Part shown: positions 6,478 to 17,015 of the stretch, one piece after another
How the letters are laid out: each line of letters starts with the position of its first letter
Numbering within the stretch: position 1 is the stretch's first letter
Assembly (NCBI GenBank): GCA_004297725.1
Contig: SCUS01000071.1
Coordinates: forward strand, 1 to 64,000
Direction: 5' to 3'
Origin: Myxococcaceae bacterium
GTDB lineage: Bacteria; Myxococcota_A; Polyangia; Polyangiales; Ga0077539
Length of the DNA stretch: 64,000 bases
Notes under the pieces: generated by a model
What the model was told of the DNA's origin: nothing
Seen by the model: only the letters and a program-made list of their open reading frames with translations
Database searches by the model: none
Translations under genes and position numbers: made by a program

Positions 6478-7983
6478 TCAGCGCGGTGGCCCCGGGGCGG
6501 GGCCCTCGAGCGCGAACAGCTCGACCTCGCCCCTCCCCTTGAGCTCGACCCCCCCGAGGCTGCGCACCGACGGGGCCTCCTCGCCCCGGCGGGCGGCGGC
6601 CTCCCGCGCGGCGTCGCGCACCGCGGCCGTGAGGTACACCTCGCCGGCGCCCGCCTTGCTGCACGCGCGGCTCGCCACGTTGACCGTGTCGCCGAGCACG
6701 GTGAACTCCACCTGCCGCTCGTTGCCCAGGTTGCCGGCCACGAGGGAGCCCGTGTTGATCCCGATGCCCATCTCGATGACCTCGCCGAAGAGGCCGCGCG
6801 CGTTGGCGTCGGCGAGCTCTCGCTGCATCGCCCGGGCGCAGAGCAGCGCCCGCAGCGCGTGGTCGGGCTGGTCGAGGGGCACGTTGAACACCACCAGGAT
6901 CGCGTCGCCGACGAACTTGTTGATGTACCCGTCGTAGCGCGCGATGGTCTCGATCATCAGCGACACGTACGCGTTGAGCACGGCGATCACCTGCTCGGGC
7001 GCGAGCCCGGCGGACATCGCGGTGAAGCCCCGGATGTCGGAGAACATCACGGTGGCGACGCGCCGCTCGCCCGCGAGCATGGACCCCGCCCGGGCGTGCC
7101 GCAGCCGGTCGAGCACCACCGGCGAGACGTAGCGGCCGAACGCGCGCTCGAGGAACTGCCGCTCGCGCGCGGAGGCGAGCATCGCGTTGAAGCCGCGCTG
7201 CATCACGGCGAACTCGTCGTTGCCCTGCACCGGGACCTGGTGCTCGTAGTCGCCGCGGGCGACCCGGTCGAAGCCCGCGCGGAGCACGGCGACCCCCTGC
7301 GTGGCGCGGCGCCCGAAGCGCCAGGCCATCAGCATCACGAAGGGGAGCTGGAAGCCGATGGCGCCCGCGAGGCCTCCGAGCACCACCGCGGCCGAGCGGG
7401 ACAGCCACCCGAAGAGCTCGACGTAGGCCTCCAGGTGCCCGGCGCGGATGGTCCGTTCGAGCAGCGCCTGCGCCTGCATGCCGAGGAGCGAGAGCCAGAG
7501 GAAGGTGCCGAGCGCGGCGACCAGGAGGAGCACCATCAGCCGCGTCGACAGCCGCCGGAACTTCGCCGTCGTGAGGTAGATCGCGTCGGCGATCCCGAGG
7601 GAGAACATCGCGAGGCCCGTGAGCACGGCGACGGAGAGCGCCACGCTCACGAGCTCCAGCGCCCGCTGGAGGCGCGGCAGCGCGAGGCCCGAGAGCAGCC
7701 CGTAGGCCGCGGGGATGACCGCCACGAGGGCCGCGCCCGCCCCGACGCGCGCAGCCGCCCGCAGCACCGGCCGCCGCAGCGAGCGCTCGATCCAAGGGTC
7801 GACCCGGCGCACGAGCTCGAAGGCGCAGAGCGCGGCCCCGAGCAGGCCCGTCGCGGTGGCGGCGTACGCGACGAACCCGGCGCCGCGGGTGAAGCCCGCC
7901 AGCGCCATCGCGGTCACGTGACCCCCGACGAGCACGAGGGCCGCCGCGGGCAGGACCAACTCTCGCCGTGTCGCGGCGCGCAT
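6478..7983 (-). CDS. Membrane-anchored class III adenylate cyclase
   Basis: A 501-residue protein with about six transmembrane helices (residues 10-220), a HAMP-like linker (about 222-275) and a C-terminal cyclase domain (about 305-480). All catalytic positions are visible: metal-binding Asp316 (FSDIRGF) and Asp360 (KFVGDAI), purine-recognising Lys356 and Asp432 (VLGDTVN), and transition-state Asn435 and Arg439 (NVASR). The Lys/Asp pair predicts ATP rather than GTP as substrate, so the product should be cAMP. The protein sits in the inner membrane with the catalytic domain in the cytoplasm. It is divergently arranged with the NtrC-type regulator at 8097. The trigger sensed by the membrane domain is unknown. 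Confidence 0.92.
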   Translation of the reverse strand: MRAATRRELVLPAAALVLVGGHVTAMALAGFTRGAGFVAYAATATGLLGAALCAFELVRRVDPWIERSLRRPVLRAAARVGAGAALVAVIPAAYGLLSGLALPRLQRALELVSVALSVAVLTGLAMFSLGIADAIYLTTAKFRRLSTRLMVLLLVAALGTFLWLSLLGMQAQALLERTIRAGHLEAYVELFGWLSRSAAVVLGGLAGAIGFQLPFVMLMAWRFGRRATQGVAVLRAGFDRVARGDYEHQVPVQGNDEFAVMQRGFNAMLASARERQFLERAFGRYVSPVVLDRLRHARAGSMLAGERRVATVMFSDIRGFTAMSAGLAPEQVIAVLNAYVSLMIETIARYDGYINKFVGDAILVVFNVPLDQPDHALRALLCARAMQRELADANARGLFGEVIEMGIGINTGSLVAGNLGNERQVEFTVLGDTVNVASRACSKAGAGEVYLTAAVRDAAREAAARRGEEAPSVRSLGGVELKGRGEVELFALEGPAPGPPR

Positions 7984-8096
7984 CGGGTACAGGATAATCC
8001 GATCGGCCCGCGCTGCCTCTGCACCCCCCCGAGAGATCTCCGGCTCCGCAACCGCCGGGACGCGCTCCGAGCCCGCGGAGTAGAGTGCGCCGCGTG

Positions 8097-9485
8097 ATGG
8101 ACGAGAGCAGAGGACGCATCCTGATCGTGGACGACGAGGCCAACGCGCGCGCGGCGCTCTCGGAGATCCTGCGGGAGGAAGGCTACGAGACCGAGACCGC
8201 GGCGGACGGCTTCAAGGCGCTGGGAAAGCTCGGGGCCTTCTCTCCCGACCTGATCCTCACGGACCTGAAGATGCCGGGGCTCGACGGCCTCGGGCTCCTG
8301 AAGGAGGCGCGCGCGGCGTCGCCCTCGACGGTGCTGGTGGTGATGACCGCCTTCGGCACCATCGACTCCGCGGTCGAGGCCATCAAGCTGGGCGCGGAGA
8401 ACTACCTCACCAAGCCCCTCGAGCCGGGCAGCCTCATCGCCGTGGTCGAGCGCGCCATGGAGAAGGCGAGGCTCATGGCCGAGGCCGCCGTGCTGCGGGA
8501 GCGCCTCCGGGAGCGCAACGCCTTCGGCCACATCGTGGGCGAGCACCCCAGCATGAAGGCGCTGCTGGAGACCGTCGCCCAGGTCGCGCCGTCGCGCTCC
8601 AGCGTGCTCATCGTCGGGGAGAGCGGCACCGGCAAGGAGCTCGTCGCGGCCGCCCTTCACCGCGCCTCGACCCGCGCCCAGCAGCCCCTGGTGAGGCTCA
8701 ACTGCGCGGCGCTCTCCGAGTCGCTGCTGGAGAGCGAGCTCTTCGGCCACGAGCGCGGGGCCTTCACCGGCGCGGTCGGGCGTCGCGAGGGGCGCTTCAA
8801 GCAGGCCGACGGAGGGACCCTCTTCCTCGACGAGGTGGGGGAGATCCCCTCGGCGACGCAGGTGAAGCTGCTGCGCTTCCTCCAGGAGCGGGAGTTCGAG
8901 CGGGTGGGCGGCAACGAGACCCTCAAGGTCGACGTGCGCGTGGTGGCCGCCACCAACGTCGACCTCGAAGACCGGGTGCGCCGAGGACAATTTCGCGAGG
9001 ACCTCTTCTATCGGCTCAACGTGATCCGCGTCGACCTGCCGCCGCTGCGCGATCGCCGCACGGACGTGCCCCTGCTCGCGGGCTTCTTCCTGCGTCGCTA
9101 CGCCCAGGAGAACGGCAAGCGCATCGCCGGGTTCAGCGAGGAGGCGATGCAGCGGCTCATGGCGTGGTCGTGGCCGGGCAACGTGCGGGAGCTCGAGCAC
9201 GCGGTGGAGCGCGCGGTGGTGCTCTGCCGCGGAGAGCGCATCGAGGTCGAGCAGCTACCCGGGCCGATGACCGCCGGCTCGACGCGCTCGAAGGAGGGCG
9301 AAGGGAGGCCGGTGATCCCCGGGTCGAGCATCGCGGAGCTGGAGCGCTACGCCATCCTGGAGACGCTGCGCGCGGTGGGCGGCAGCACCTCGAAGGCGGC
9401 GAAGATCCTCGGGGTGTCGGCCCGGAAGATCCAATACAAGCTTCACGAGTACGGGCGCCCGGGCGACGGGGAGGCCGGGTCGTAG
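8097..9485 (+). CDS. NtrC-family sigma-54-dependent response regulator
   Basis: A 462-residue, three-domain activator. The receiver domain (1-120) has the acidic pair Asp12/Asp13, phosphoacceptor Asp56 (LILTDLKMPG), Thr84 and Lys106. The AAA+ domain (about 142-375) has Walker A GESGTGKE (174-181) and the GAFTGA loop (221-226) that contacts sigma-54. The C-terminal 45 residues form a Fis-type helix-turn-helix (SKAAKILGVSARKIQYKL). It should activate sigma-54 promoters after phosphorylation by an unlinked kinase; no kinase gene adjoins it. ATG 8097 was chosen; GTG at 8085 or 8094 would add up to four residues. The last 43 bases overlap the convergent FGE-like gene. Confidence 0.93.
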   Translation: MDESRGRILIVDDEANARAALSEILREEGYETETAADGFKALGKLGAFSPDLILTDLKMPGLDGLGLLKEARAASPSTVLVVMTAFGTIDSAVEAIKLGAENYLTKPLEPGSLIAVVERAMEKARLMAEAAVLRERLRERNAFGHIVGEHPSMKALLETVAQVAPSRSSVLIVGESGTGKELVAAALHRASTRAQQPLVRLNCAALSESLLESELFGHERGAFTGAVGRREGRFKQADGGTLFLDEVGEIPSATQVKLLRFLQEREFERVGGNETLKVDVRVVAATNVDLEDRVRRGQFREDLFYRLNVIRVDLPPLRDRRTDVPLLAGFFLRRYAQENGKRIAGFSEEAMQRLMAWSWPGNVRELEHAVERAVVLCRGERIEVEQLPGPMTAGSTRSKEGEGRPVIPGSSIAELERYAILETLRAVGGSTSKAAKILGVSARKIQYKLHEYGRPGDGEAGS

Positions 9486-10326
9486 ACGCAGCGGACGCCC
9501 ACCCAGGGCAGCGCCTCGGTGGGCAGCCGGAAGCGTCGCAGCGCGCTGGTGCACTGCGCCCAGGGGAGACGCGCGTCGCCGCCGCGCACCACGCGCCAGG
9601 GGCCGCGGGAGACGCCCCGGGGGTCGTCGTAGACGAAGAGCCCGCCGTCGGTGCGCGGAGGGAGCTCGGCCAGCGAGGCGTCGACAGCGGCGTCGACAGC
9701 GGCGTCGACGGAGCCGTCGAGGGAGGGGATCTCCGGCAGCTCGGGGTAGAAATCCCCAGGGTCGTCGACCCACTCGGCGAGCGAGCCGGCGAGGTCGCGA
9801 ATACCCTCTGGGGTAAGATCGTCGACGCCCGCGTCGGCCGCCGCCGCGACGGCACCGTAGGGGTACGGCCGGCTCAGCTCCAGGGTGCCGCCCGCCGCGC
9901 GCTGCCACTCGGCCTCGGTGGGCAGGCGTCCGCCGCGGTGGGCGCAGTAGGCCCTCGCGTCGGGCCAGGAGAGGCACCGGGCGGGCGCCGCGTCGGGCAC
10001 CTCGGCGTCGCAGCGCATGGGGGCGCAGCGACCCGCGGCGACGCACTCGCGGTAGCGGGCGGCGGAGGCCTCGTCGCGGTCGATGGCGAAGGTGCGCAGC
10101 CGCGCGGCGCGGGGGGGGCGCTGCTCGAAGTGGGCCTCGGCGGCGGCGGCGCCGAGGAGCGAGAGGCCCGCCGGGAGGCACCGCCGGTCGGGGCGGATCG
10201 CGCCGCACTCGTCGGCGGTGGCGGCTGCGGGAGCGGTCGAGGCGTCGGGGCTGGGGCGGGCGACCTGCGGCTGCGGGGTGCGGGAGGCGCAGCCCAGGAG
10301 GCCGAGGAGTCCGAGGGCGATGGGTC

Positions 10327-10330
<4 letters not shown>
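9443..10330 (-). CDS. Lipoprotein with formylglycine-generating-enzyme-like domain
   Basis: A 295-residue protein from a GTG start that overlaps the kinase stop by four bases (GTGA). It has a clear lipobox (LLGLLGC, Cys about 14) and an Ala/Asp/Pro linker. The FGE-sulfatase (SUMF1-like) fold is signalled by FAIDRDEASAARYRECV, SWPDARAYCAHRGGRLPTEAEW, and later WRVVRGGDAR and WVGVRC. A low-complexity insertion (VDAAVDAAVDASL, from a 9-bp repeat) interrupts the domain. The copper-binding Cys pair of true FGE is not evident, so it is probably a structural or ligand-binding member. It is the last gene of an operon with a Ser/Thr kinase (10327) and a secreted protein (11517). Its 3' end overlaps the convergent response regulator by 43 bp. 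Confidence 0.8.
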
Positions 10331-11516
<1,186 letters not shown>

Positions 11517-11520
<4 letters not shown>

Positions 11521-12107
11521 CGCAGCAGCACCTCGAGGCGTGGACGCTCCTCGGGCGAGAGGGTACCCGATCCCTGGAAGATGCCTCCTCCCTCCGTCGC
11601 GGTCACGGCGAGGCCGCGCCGCCGGAGCCCGTCGGGCCCGAGCGCTCGCGCCAGCGCGGTCACGTCGACCCGCACCGGCACCCGCTGCGGGGGGAGGGTG
11701 ACCTCCGCCGCGGCGTCGGTGGACACGGCGGGGCGCTGTCCGCGCTCGACGGCGGCGACGGTCCAGGGCTCGTCGACGGCGCGCACCCGGAGCAGGGAGC
11801 AGCGGTCGCGGCGCGCGGAGGGGGACGGCACCAGCACCAGGGCGGCGCGGTCGATCACCGGGGCGTCGCCGAGGCCCGCCGCGTCGAAGCGTACGAACAC
11901 CGCTCCCTCCGAGGCGTCGAAGGACCGTGGTGACCAGGCGATCACCGGGACGACGGTGATGCGGGCCATGGGGTCGAGGCCGACGTCGGCCCATCGCACC
12001 ACGGCGCCCGCGGGGGCGACGGAGCACCGGGGCGCCGCCGCGCAGGCTGACGAGGTCGCGGCGAGCAGCAGCAGGGCGGGGAGCGCGGTCGACCGGTGGG
12101 CCATCAT
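11517..12107 (-). CDS. Secreted DNRLRE-like beta-sandwich protein
   Basis: A 196-residue protein. The N-terminus (MMAHRSTALPALLLLAATSSACAAAP) is a signal peptide; Cys22 might be lipidated, although the lipobox is not canonical. The rest has the strand pattern of DNRLRE-type surface modules: FVRFDAAGL, DRAALVLVP, WTVAAVERG, VRVDVTALARAL, GLAVTATEG. It is the first gene of the kinase and FGE-like operon and may be an exported partner of that unit. Assignment of the fold is by pattern and moderately uncertain. The start may equally be the second Met at 12104. Confidence 0.65.
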
Positions 12108-12267
12108 CGTCAGGGGGAGAGACCGTTACCGCGGGGCCTCCGTTGGGTGGAAGGGAGAACGTTCGTCGAGCCGCTCTCCGGCGCGGTGCTCCGTTGGAGG
12201 CCGCCTCCGCCGCGTGCTAGGACCGCCAGCGCTCATCGAGCCCACCCACCGGAGGTTGTCGCCCATC

Positions 12268-12783
12268 ATGCGGATCGATCGTGTCGCTGCTTCTGTCGGC
12301 CTGGTGATGTTGCTCGGGTGCAATCGCAGCGCGCCCGCGCCGGTCGCCCCCGAGCCTCCGGCGCTCGCCCCCGCGACACCCGCGACGCCTCCTCCCGCTC
12401 CGCCCTCCGCGCCCTCGGCCGAGGCCAGCGGCCCTCGCGCGGAGATCTCCGAGCCCAGCTTCGTCCTCACCGCGGCCCTCGCTGCGGGCGCTACCCCGGC
12501 GGCTCCCGCCGCGCTCACGGTCGAGCTCCGAGGCGCCGGGCACTTCCACGTCAACGAGCTCTACCCGGTCAACCTGGAGCTCGACGTGCGCGACGGCTCC
12601 ACCGAGAAGCCCTCGCTGCGCCGCGCCGACGCCGCGGAGTACACGCAGGCCGTCGCGCGCTTCGCGGTGCCGGTGCAGCGGGCGGGCGCCCGTACGGTGG
12701 TCCTCGGCCGGATGCGCTTCGCCGTGTGCTCGGCGGAGAACTGCGTGCCCGAGACCCGCAACTTCGCCGTCGCCATCAACTGA
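12268..12783 (+). CDS. Periplasmic lipoprotein
   Basis: A 171-residue lipoprotein: MRIDRVAASVGLVMLLGC places a good LLGC lipobox with Cys18, preceded by GGAGG about 12 bases before the ATG. A 40-residue Pro/Ala linker follows, then a compact beta domain with one Cys pair (FAVCSAENCVPETR). Segments such as GHFHVNELYPVNLELDV and MRFAVCSAENC resemble the N-terminal (disulfide-interchange) domain of DsbD-like proteins, where substrates and Cys partners meet, but the similarity is weak. It stands alone upstream of the histidine kinase gene. Role unknown. Confidence 0.75.
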   Translation: MRIDRVAASVGLVMLLGCNRSAPAPVAPEPPALAPATPATPPPAPPSAPSAEASGPRAEISEPSFVLTAALAAGATPAAPAALTVELRGAGHFHVNELYPVNLELDVRDGSTEKPSLRRADAAEYTQAVARFAVPVQRAGARTVVLGRMRFAVCSAENCVPETRNFAVAIN

Positions 12784-12857
12784 CCTTTCGGCGGCGCGGG
12801 GGGCCTTTCTCTCGACGCCTCGTTGACCGCGCGCGGGGCAGTGGTTCTCTTCGGTGC

Positions 12858-15125
12858 GTGCGGGGAGAACACAACCGAGATTCGCTGGTGCGCGATCCCT
12901 GTGCGGTCGCGCTGATCGACAGGCACGGGCGGGTGCGCGACGCCAGCCCGGAGCTCATCCGGCTGCTCGCGCGATCGAGCGTCCAGGACCTGATCGGCGA
13001 GGCCTTCGCGGGCCTCATGCGCGACGAGCGCGAGAGCCTCGCGGGCTGGTGCGACGCGCTGCTCGCGGGCGACGATCGCGAGCCCATCGAGTGCCGCATC
13101 GCGCTCCCTGGCGGGCTCGACGTGCCGGTGCGCCTCACGGGCTCAAAGCTCGCAGGGGAGGGCGAGCCCGAGGCGCTGGTCTACCTCACGGCGCTGACCC
13201 CTGCGGGGCGCGGCGGCGACGAGCCGCTGCCCGTGGTGCTCGACCGGCTCCACGACGCGGTCATCGCCTACGACCGGGAGTGGCGGTACTCGTACCTCAA
13301 CCGTAGCGCGGAGAGGTACATCGGCCTGCCGAGAGAGGCGCTGCTGGGGAAGGTGATATGGGAGGCCTTTCCGGCGGTCCTCGGCACCGCCGCCGAGACG
13401 CAGCTACGGCGCGCGGCGGCCAGCGACGGGCCCTCGGAGTTCGAGGTCCTCGGTCCCGTCACAAAACACACCCTCGTGGTCCGGGCGTACCCCTCGGAGG
13501 CCGGCCTCGTCTGCTACTACCGGGACGTCACCGCCGAGCGCGAGGCCGTGGCGGCGCTGCGCGCGAGCGAGGAGAAGTACCGATCGATCTTCGAGAACTC
13601 CCTCGCGGGCATGCTCCTGACCAGGGAGTCCGGGGAGATCCTGGCGGCGAACCCGGCCGCCTGCCAGATGCTCGGCCGCACCGAGGCGGAGATCTGCGCG
13701 GAGGGGCGCGGAGGCGTGGTCGACACGAGCGACCCGAAGCTCGCGGGCTTCCTCGCCGAGAGAGCGCGGAGCGGGAAGGCGGTCGGCCAGCTGAGGCTGC
13801 GCCGCAAGGACGGCTCGACCTTCCCAGTGCAGTTCGCATCGGCGCTCTTCGAGGGGGCGCCGGGGTCCCGCCTCACCAGCCTCTCCTTCGTCGACCTCAG
13901 CGAGCGAGAGCGCGCCGAGCGGGCGCTGGAGTTCCTCGCCGAGGCAGGGAAGGCGCTCAGCGCCTCGCTCGACTTCGAGGCGACCCTCCAGGCGCTGACG
14001 GGGCTCGTCGTGCCGGCGCTCGCCGACCTCTGCGCGGTCGACCTGCTCGAGGGCGCTCAGATGCGGAGGGCGGCGGTGAGTCACCGCTCCCCCGAGGCCG
14101 CACCCCTGCTCGACAGGCTGCGGTCGGCAGAGTTCGTTCAGGAGACGCCGCCGATCTTGCTGGAGGTGCTCCGTACGGGAGAGCCCCTGCTGGTGTCCGC
14201 CGTCGACACCGCCTTGCTGAGCGAGGCCAATCGCATGGGCCCCTTCGGGGAGATCGCCCGGGCGCTGGAGCCGCGGGCGGTGATCCTGGTCCCGATGAGC
14301 GTGGGAGGCCGCTGCGTCGGGGTGCTGTCGATGGTGACGGTCGGGGAGGGCCGGCCGTACGACCCCTTCGACCTCTCGGTCGCTCGACGGCTGGCCGAGA
14401 ACGCCGCGCTCGCGATCGAGAACGCCCGGCACTTCCGCGCCGCCGTCGAGGCGAGGCAGCTGCGCGACGACATGCTCGGCATCGTCTCTCACGACCTGCG
14501 CAGCCCCCTCAACGCCATCGAGCTCACCGCCGTGATGATGGGCCGCCGGTGCAAGGAGGAGCGGCCCTCGATCGAGCGCATCACCCGGGTCATCCGTCAC
14601 GCCAACCAGCTCATCGAAGACCTGCTGATCGCCTCGCGCGTGGAGGAGGGGCACCTCACGCTCGATCGCCGCCGCGAGCGCGTGGGCGCTCTCTTCGACG
14701 AGGTGCTCGAGCTGCACTCGGCCCAGGCGGAGGCGGCCTCCGTGCGCCTCGTCGCCACCGTCGGCGAGGCGGTGCCCGAGCTCTACGTCGATCGGCACCG
14801 CGTGGTGAGGCTGCTGGGCAACCTCGTCTCCAACGCGCTCAAGTTCACCCCGGCAGGCGGCTCGGTCTCCCTCGACGCACGCGTCGACCGGGAGGGCGAG
14901 GTGGTGCTCTCGGTCACCGACACCGGCAGGGGCATCCCCGCCGACGACCTGCCGCACCTCTTCGATCGCTTCTGGCAGGGCTCGCAGGCGAGGCGCGCCG
15001 ACGCGGGGCTCGGGCTCGCGATCGTCAAGGGCATCGCCGAGGCGCACGGCGGCAGCGTCACGGTGCAGAGCGAGCTCGGCCGGGGCACCCGCTTCGAGGT
15101 GACGATCCCCACCCGAAGGCCGTGA
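12858..15125 (+). CDS. Cytoplasmic hybrid-sensor histidine kinase (PAS-PAS-PAS-GAF)
   Basis: A 755-residue kinase without membrane segments. Three PAS-type modules occupy about residues 10-345 (SYLNRSAERYIGLPRE and ILAANPAACQMLGRTE are recognisable cores), followed by a GAF domain (about 360-525). HisKA has phosphoacceptor His545 in IVSHDLRSPLN. HATPase_c has the N box (NLVSNALKF), G1 (DTGRGIP) and G2 (DAGLGLAIV). GTG 12858 was chosen over GTG 12888; the open frame continues upstream but overlaps the lipoprotein gene. There is no receiver domain and no adjacent response regulator, so its partner is unlinked. Input ligands of the PAS and GAF modules are unknown. Confidence 0.9.
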   Translation: MRGEHNRDSLVRDPCAVALIDRHGRVRDASPELIRLLARSSVQDLIGEAFAGLMRDERESLAGWCDALLAGDDREPIECRIALPGGLDVPVRLTGSKLAGEGEPEALVYLTALTPAGRGGDEPLPVVLDRLHDAVIAYDREWRYSYLNRSAERYIGLPREALLGKVIWEAFPAVLGTAAETQLRRAAASDGPSEFEVLGPVTKHTLVVRAYPSEAGLVCYYRDVTAEREAVAALRASEEKYRSIFENSLAGMLLTRESGEILAANPAACQMLGRTEAEICAEGRGGVVDTSDPKLAGFLAERARSGKAVGQLRLRRKDGSTFPVQFASALFEGAPGSRLTSLSFVDLSERERAERALEFLAEAGKALSASLDFEATLQALTGLVVPALADLCAVDLLEGAQMRRAAVSHRSPEAAPLLDRLRSAEFVQETPPILLEVLRTGEPLLVSAVDTALLSEANRMGPFGEIARALEPRAVILVPMSVGGRCVGVLSMVTVGEGRPYDPFDLSVARRLAENAALAIENARHFRAAVEARQLRDDMLGIVSHDLRSPLNAIELTAVMMGRRCKEERPSIERITRVIRHANQLIEDLLIASRVEEGHLTLDRRRERVGALFDEVLELHSAQAEAASVRLVATVGEAVPELYVDRHRVVRLLGNLVSNALKFTPAGGSVSLDARVDREGEVVLSVTDTGRGIPADDLPHLFDRFWQGSQARRADAGLGLAIVKGIAEAHGGSVTVQSELGRGTRFEVTIPTRRP

Positions 15126-15129
15126 GGCG

Positions 15130-16275
15130 CTACGGCGGCGCCGGGGCGGGGCAGCCGAAGGCCGCGACGAGGCGAGACCCGCCGGTGGCCGCGCTCACCC
15201 GGTCGCAGGTCGCGCCGTAGAACCTGATCTCCCGGCGCGAGGCGTCCGACCAGTCCCAGCCGTCGCGCCGGCCCTCGTCGTGGATGAGGCTCTCTCCGTC
15301 GAGGCGCAGGTCGACCAGGCTCGGGTCGGGCGGCGCGGCGTCGAGGGCGAAGCGGCAGTCGGCGATACCCGAGGTGATCGCGGTGAGCTCCCGCACCAGC
15401 TCGTCGGCGGTGTTGGCGGGGTAGAAGCGAGGGGACGCGGGGCGCGCCCGGCCGCCCTCGACGGCCATCGAATCGAGCACCGACGCGTAGGCCTCGGCGC
15501 CGTTGAGGCCGAGCACGTAGGTGAAGATCTCCTGCTGGCGAAACAGCCGGATCGTCGCGGTGGTGCGCTCGTCGTCGAGGCAGTTGATGGGCGCGAAGGA
15601 GTTCATCGTCGGGTCGCACATCGCCGCTCCCCCGGAGCAGCGGCAGCTCGACGGCTCGAGCGCGGTGTTGCAGTTGGGCGCGCCGTCCGTCGCCAGGATC
15701 AGGTAGCGCCCGCCGTCGCGGTCGGGCTCGTTGACGAACCACCGCCCCGCCACCTCCTCGGCGCCCGCGGTGGGCGTCGGTCCGTTGGGGAGGGAGGCGC
15801 GCAGCCGGGCCATGATGGCGCCCGCGGCGCCGAAGCGTGGCTCGAGGTCGAGGCTGCTGCGGAGCGCGCACACCGACGCCGCCGTGCGGGGCGCGCCGGG
15901 CGCGAGCTCCTGAGGGAAGGTCACGAGCCCGAGGGAGACGTTGCGCTCGATGCGGGGCAGCGCGCGGTCGAGGGCGGCGAGCAGGGCGGTCCACTTGCGG
16001 ACGCCGTCGAGGGTGTTCTCGACCATGCTCCCGGAGCGGTCGATGACCAGGATGGCGCTGGCCCGGCGGCGGGTGAGGGACATCGCGGTGCCTCCGCAGG
16101 AGGGCATCTCGCGCAGGGGGATGGCGTCGCGCACCACGCTGACCAGCGACTCGTCGGCGCCGGCGTCGAGGTCGTAGCCCCCGAGCGCCGGGGGCCGGGA
16201 CCCGCCGGAGCAGCCGAGCGAGATCGCCGCCAGCAGGGCGAGGGCATCCGCGCGAGGCGTCCGAGGGCGCACCAT
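15130..16275 (-). CDS. VWA-domain lipoprotein
   Basis: A 381-residue lipoprotein with Cys22 in SLGC. The von Willebrand A domain starts near residue 72 and has an intact MIDAS (Asp79-x-Ser81-x-Ser83 in VIDRSGSM), the threonine region NGPTPTAG and the downstream DGAPNCN. Several Cys pairs (CRCSGG, MCDPTMNS, INCLDD) suggest disulfides in an inserted loop. The C-terminal 80 residues form a separate beta domain. It should bind a divalent cation and protein ligands at the cell surface. It leads a leftward group with 16300, 17016 and 18382 but gaps of 14-58 bp leave operon status open. Confidence 0.85.
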   Translation of the reverse strand: MVRPRTPRADALALLAAISLGCSGGSRPPALGGYDLDAGADESLVSVVRDAIPLREMPSCGGTAMSLTRRRASAILVIDRSGSMVENTLDGVRKWTALLAALDRALPRIERNVSLGLVTFPQELAPGAPRTAASVCALRSSLDLEPRFGAAGAIMARLRASLPNGPTPTAGAEEVAGRWFVNEPDRDGGRYLILATDGAPNCNTALEPSSCRCSGGAAMCDPTMNSFAPINCLDDERTTATIRLFRQQEIFTYVLGLNGAEAYASVLDSMAVEGGRARPASPRFYPANTADELVRELTAITSGIADCRFALDAAPPDPSLVDLRLDGESLIHDEGRRDGWDWSDASRREIRFYGATCDRVSAATGGSRLVAAFGCPAPAPP

Positions 16276-16299
16276 CGGGCGATGATAGCGGCCGCGCGG

Positions 16300-17001
16300 T
16301 CAGCGGGCGATGAAGGGGCTGCTGTTGTGGGCGAAGAGCGCCCAGCTGAAGAGGGCGTGCGAGAGGATCGACGGGGCGAGGCGGCCGCGGAAGCGGTACA
16401 TGGCGCCCCAGAGCAGGCCGCAGGGGAGGGCGAGCAGGGCGGGCGCGGCGTTGAGGGTGCCGAGCTGCGCGAGGGCGTAGAGACCCGAGGCGAGGAGCCA
16501 GCCCCGGGTGGAGCCGAAGCGCTCGGAGAGGCCCTGCTGCACGCCGCCGCGCCAGGCGAGCTCCTCCAGCGCGGCGATGGCGAGGACGAAGGCGACGCGG
16601 GCGCTGCCCTGGATCGCCGACGAGCGACCCATGGCGGCGCAGGCGCGCTCGCGCAGCCACTCGGTGGCGGCCTGGAAGCCGTGGGCGTCGGCGCGCCCGA
16701 CCCACGCGCCGTCAGGGGTGAAGTAGCGGAGCTCGGGGATGGGCGCGAGCACCCGGGTGACGAGGAGCCACACCAGGCCGAAGAGCAGCATGGCGGGGAG
16801 CAGCCCGAGGGTGGCGTCGCCGCTGCGAGGCGCCAGCGCAGCCTTGAGCTGACCGTCCTGCGCGAGCTCCCAGGCCGCCAGCGACGCGGCGGCGCCGTAG
16901 CCGAGGACCAGGGAGTACCAGAGCGACGCTCCGCCGAGGCGCCACGCGAGGGCGGGGAGCACGGCGCAGAGCGCGAGGAGGATCCAGCGCGAGGGGGTCA
17001 T
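16300..17001 (-). CDS. CPBP-family intramembrane protein (CAAX-like)
   Basis: A 233-residue protein with six or more transmembrane helices. The conserved EExxxR motif is present (Glu146, Glu147, Arg151 in LEELAWRGG), as is the late His215 (SHALFSW). The middle FxxxH motif reads YALAQ, replacing a His that is catalytic in active CAAX/Rce1-type proteases. It may therefore be a degenerate, non-proteolytic member, or the motif may be displaced. Members of this family process or bind membrane proteins, and bacteriocin-related roles are common, but no context supports a particular one here. Confidence 0.8.
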   Translation of the reverse strand: MTPSRWILLALCAVLPALAWRLGGASLWYSLVLGYGAAASLAAWELAQDGQLKAALAPRSGDATLGLLPAMLLFGLVWLLVTRVLAPIPELRYFTPDGAWVGRADAHGFQAATEWLRERACAAMGRSSAIQGSARVAFVLAIAALEELAWRGGVQQGLSERFGSTRGWLLASGLYALAQLGTLNAAPALLALPCGLLWGAMYRFRGRLAPSILSHALFSWALFAHNSSPFIAR

Positions 17002-17015
17002 GACGGCTCGGCCGC

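Noticed and set aside
7984..8096. Sigma-54 promoter in front of the NtrC-type gene
   Set aside because: No TGGCAC-N5-TTGC match was seen by eye in the 113-bp gap.
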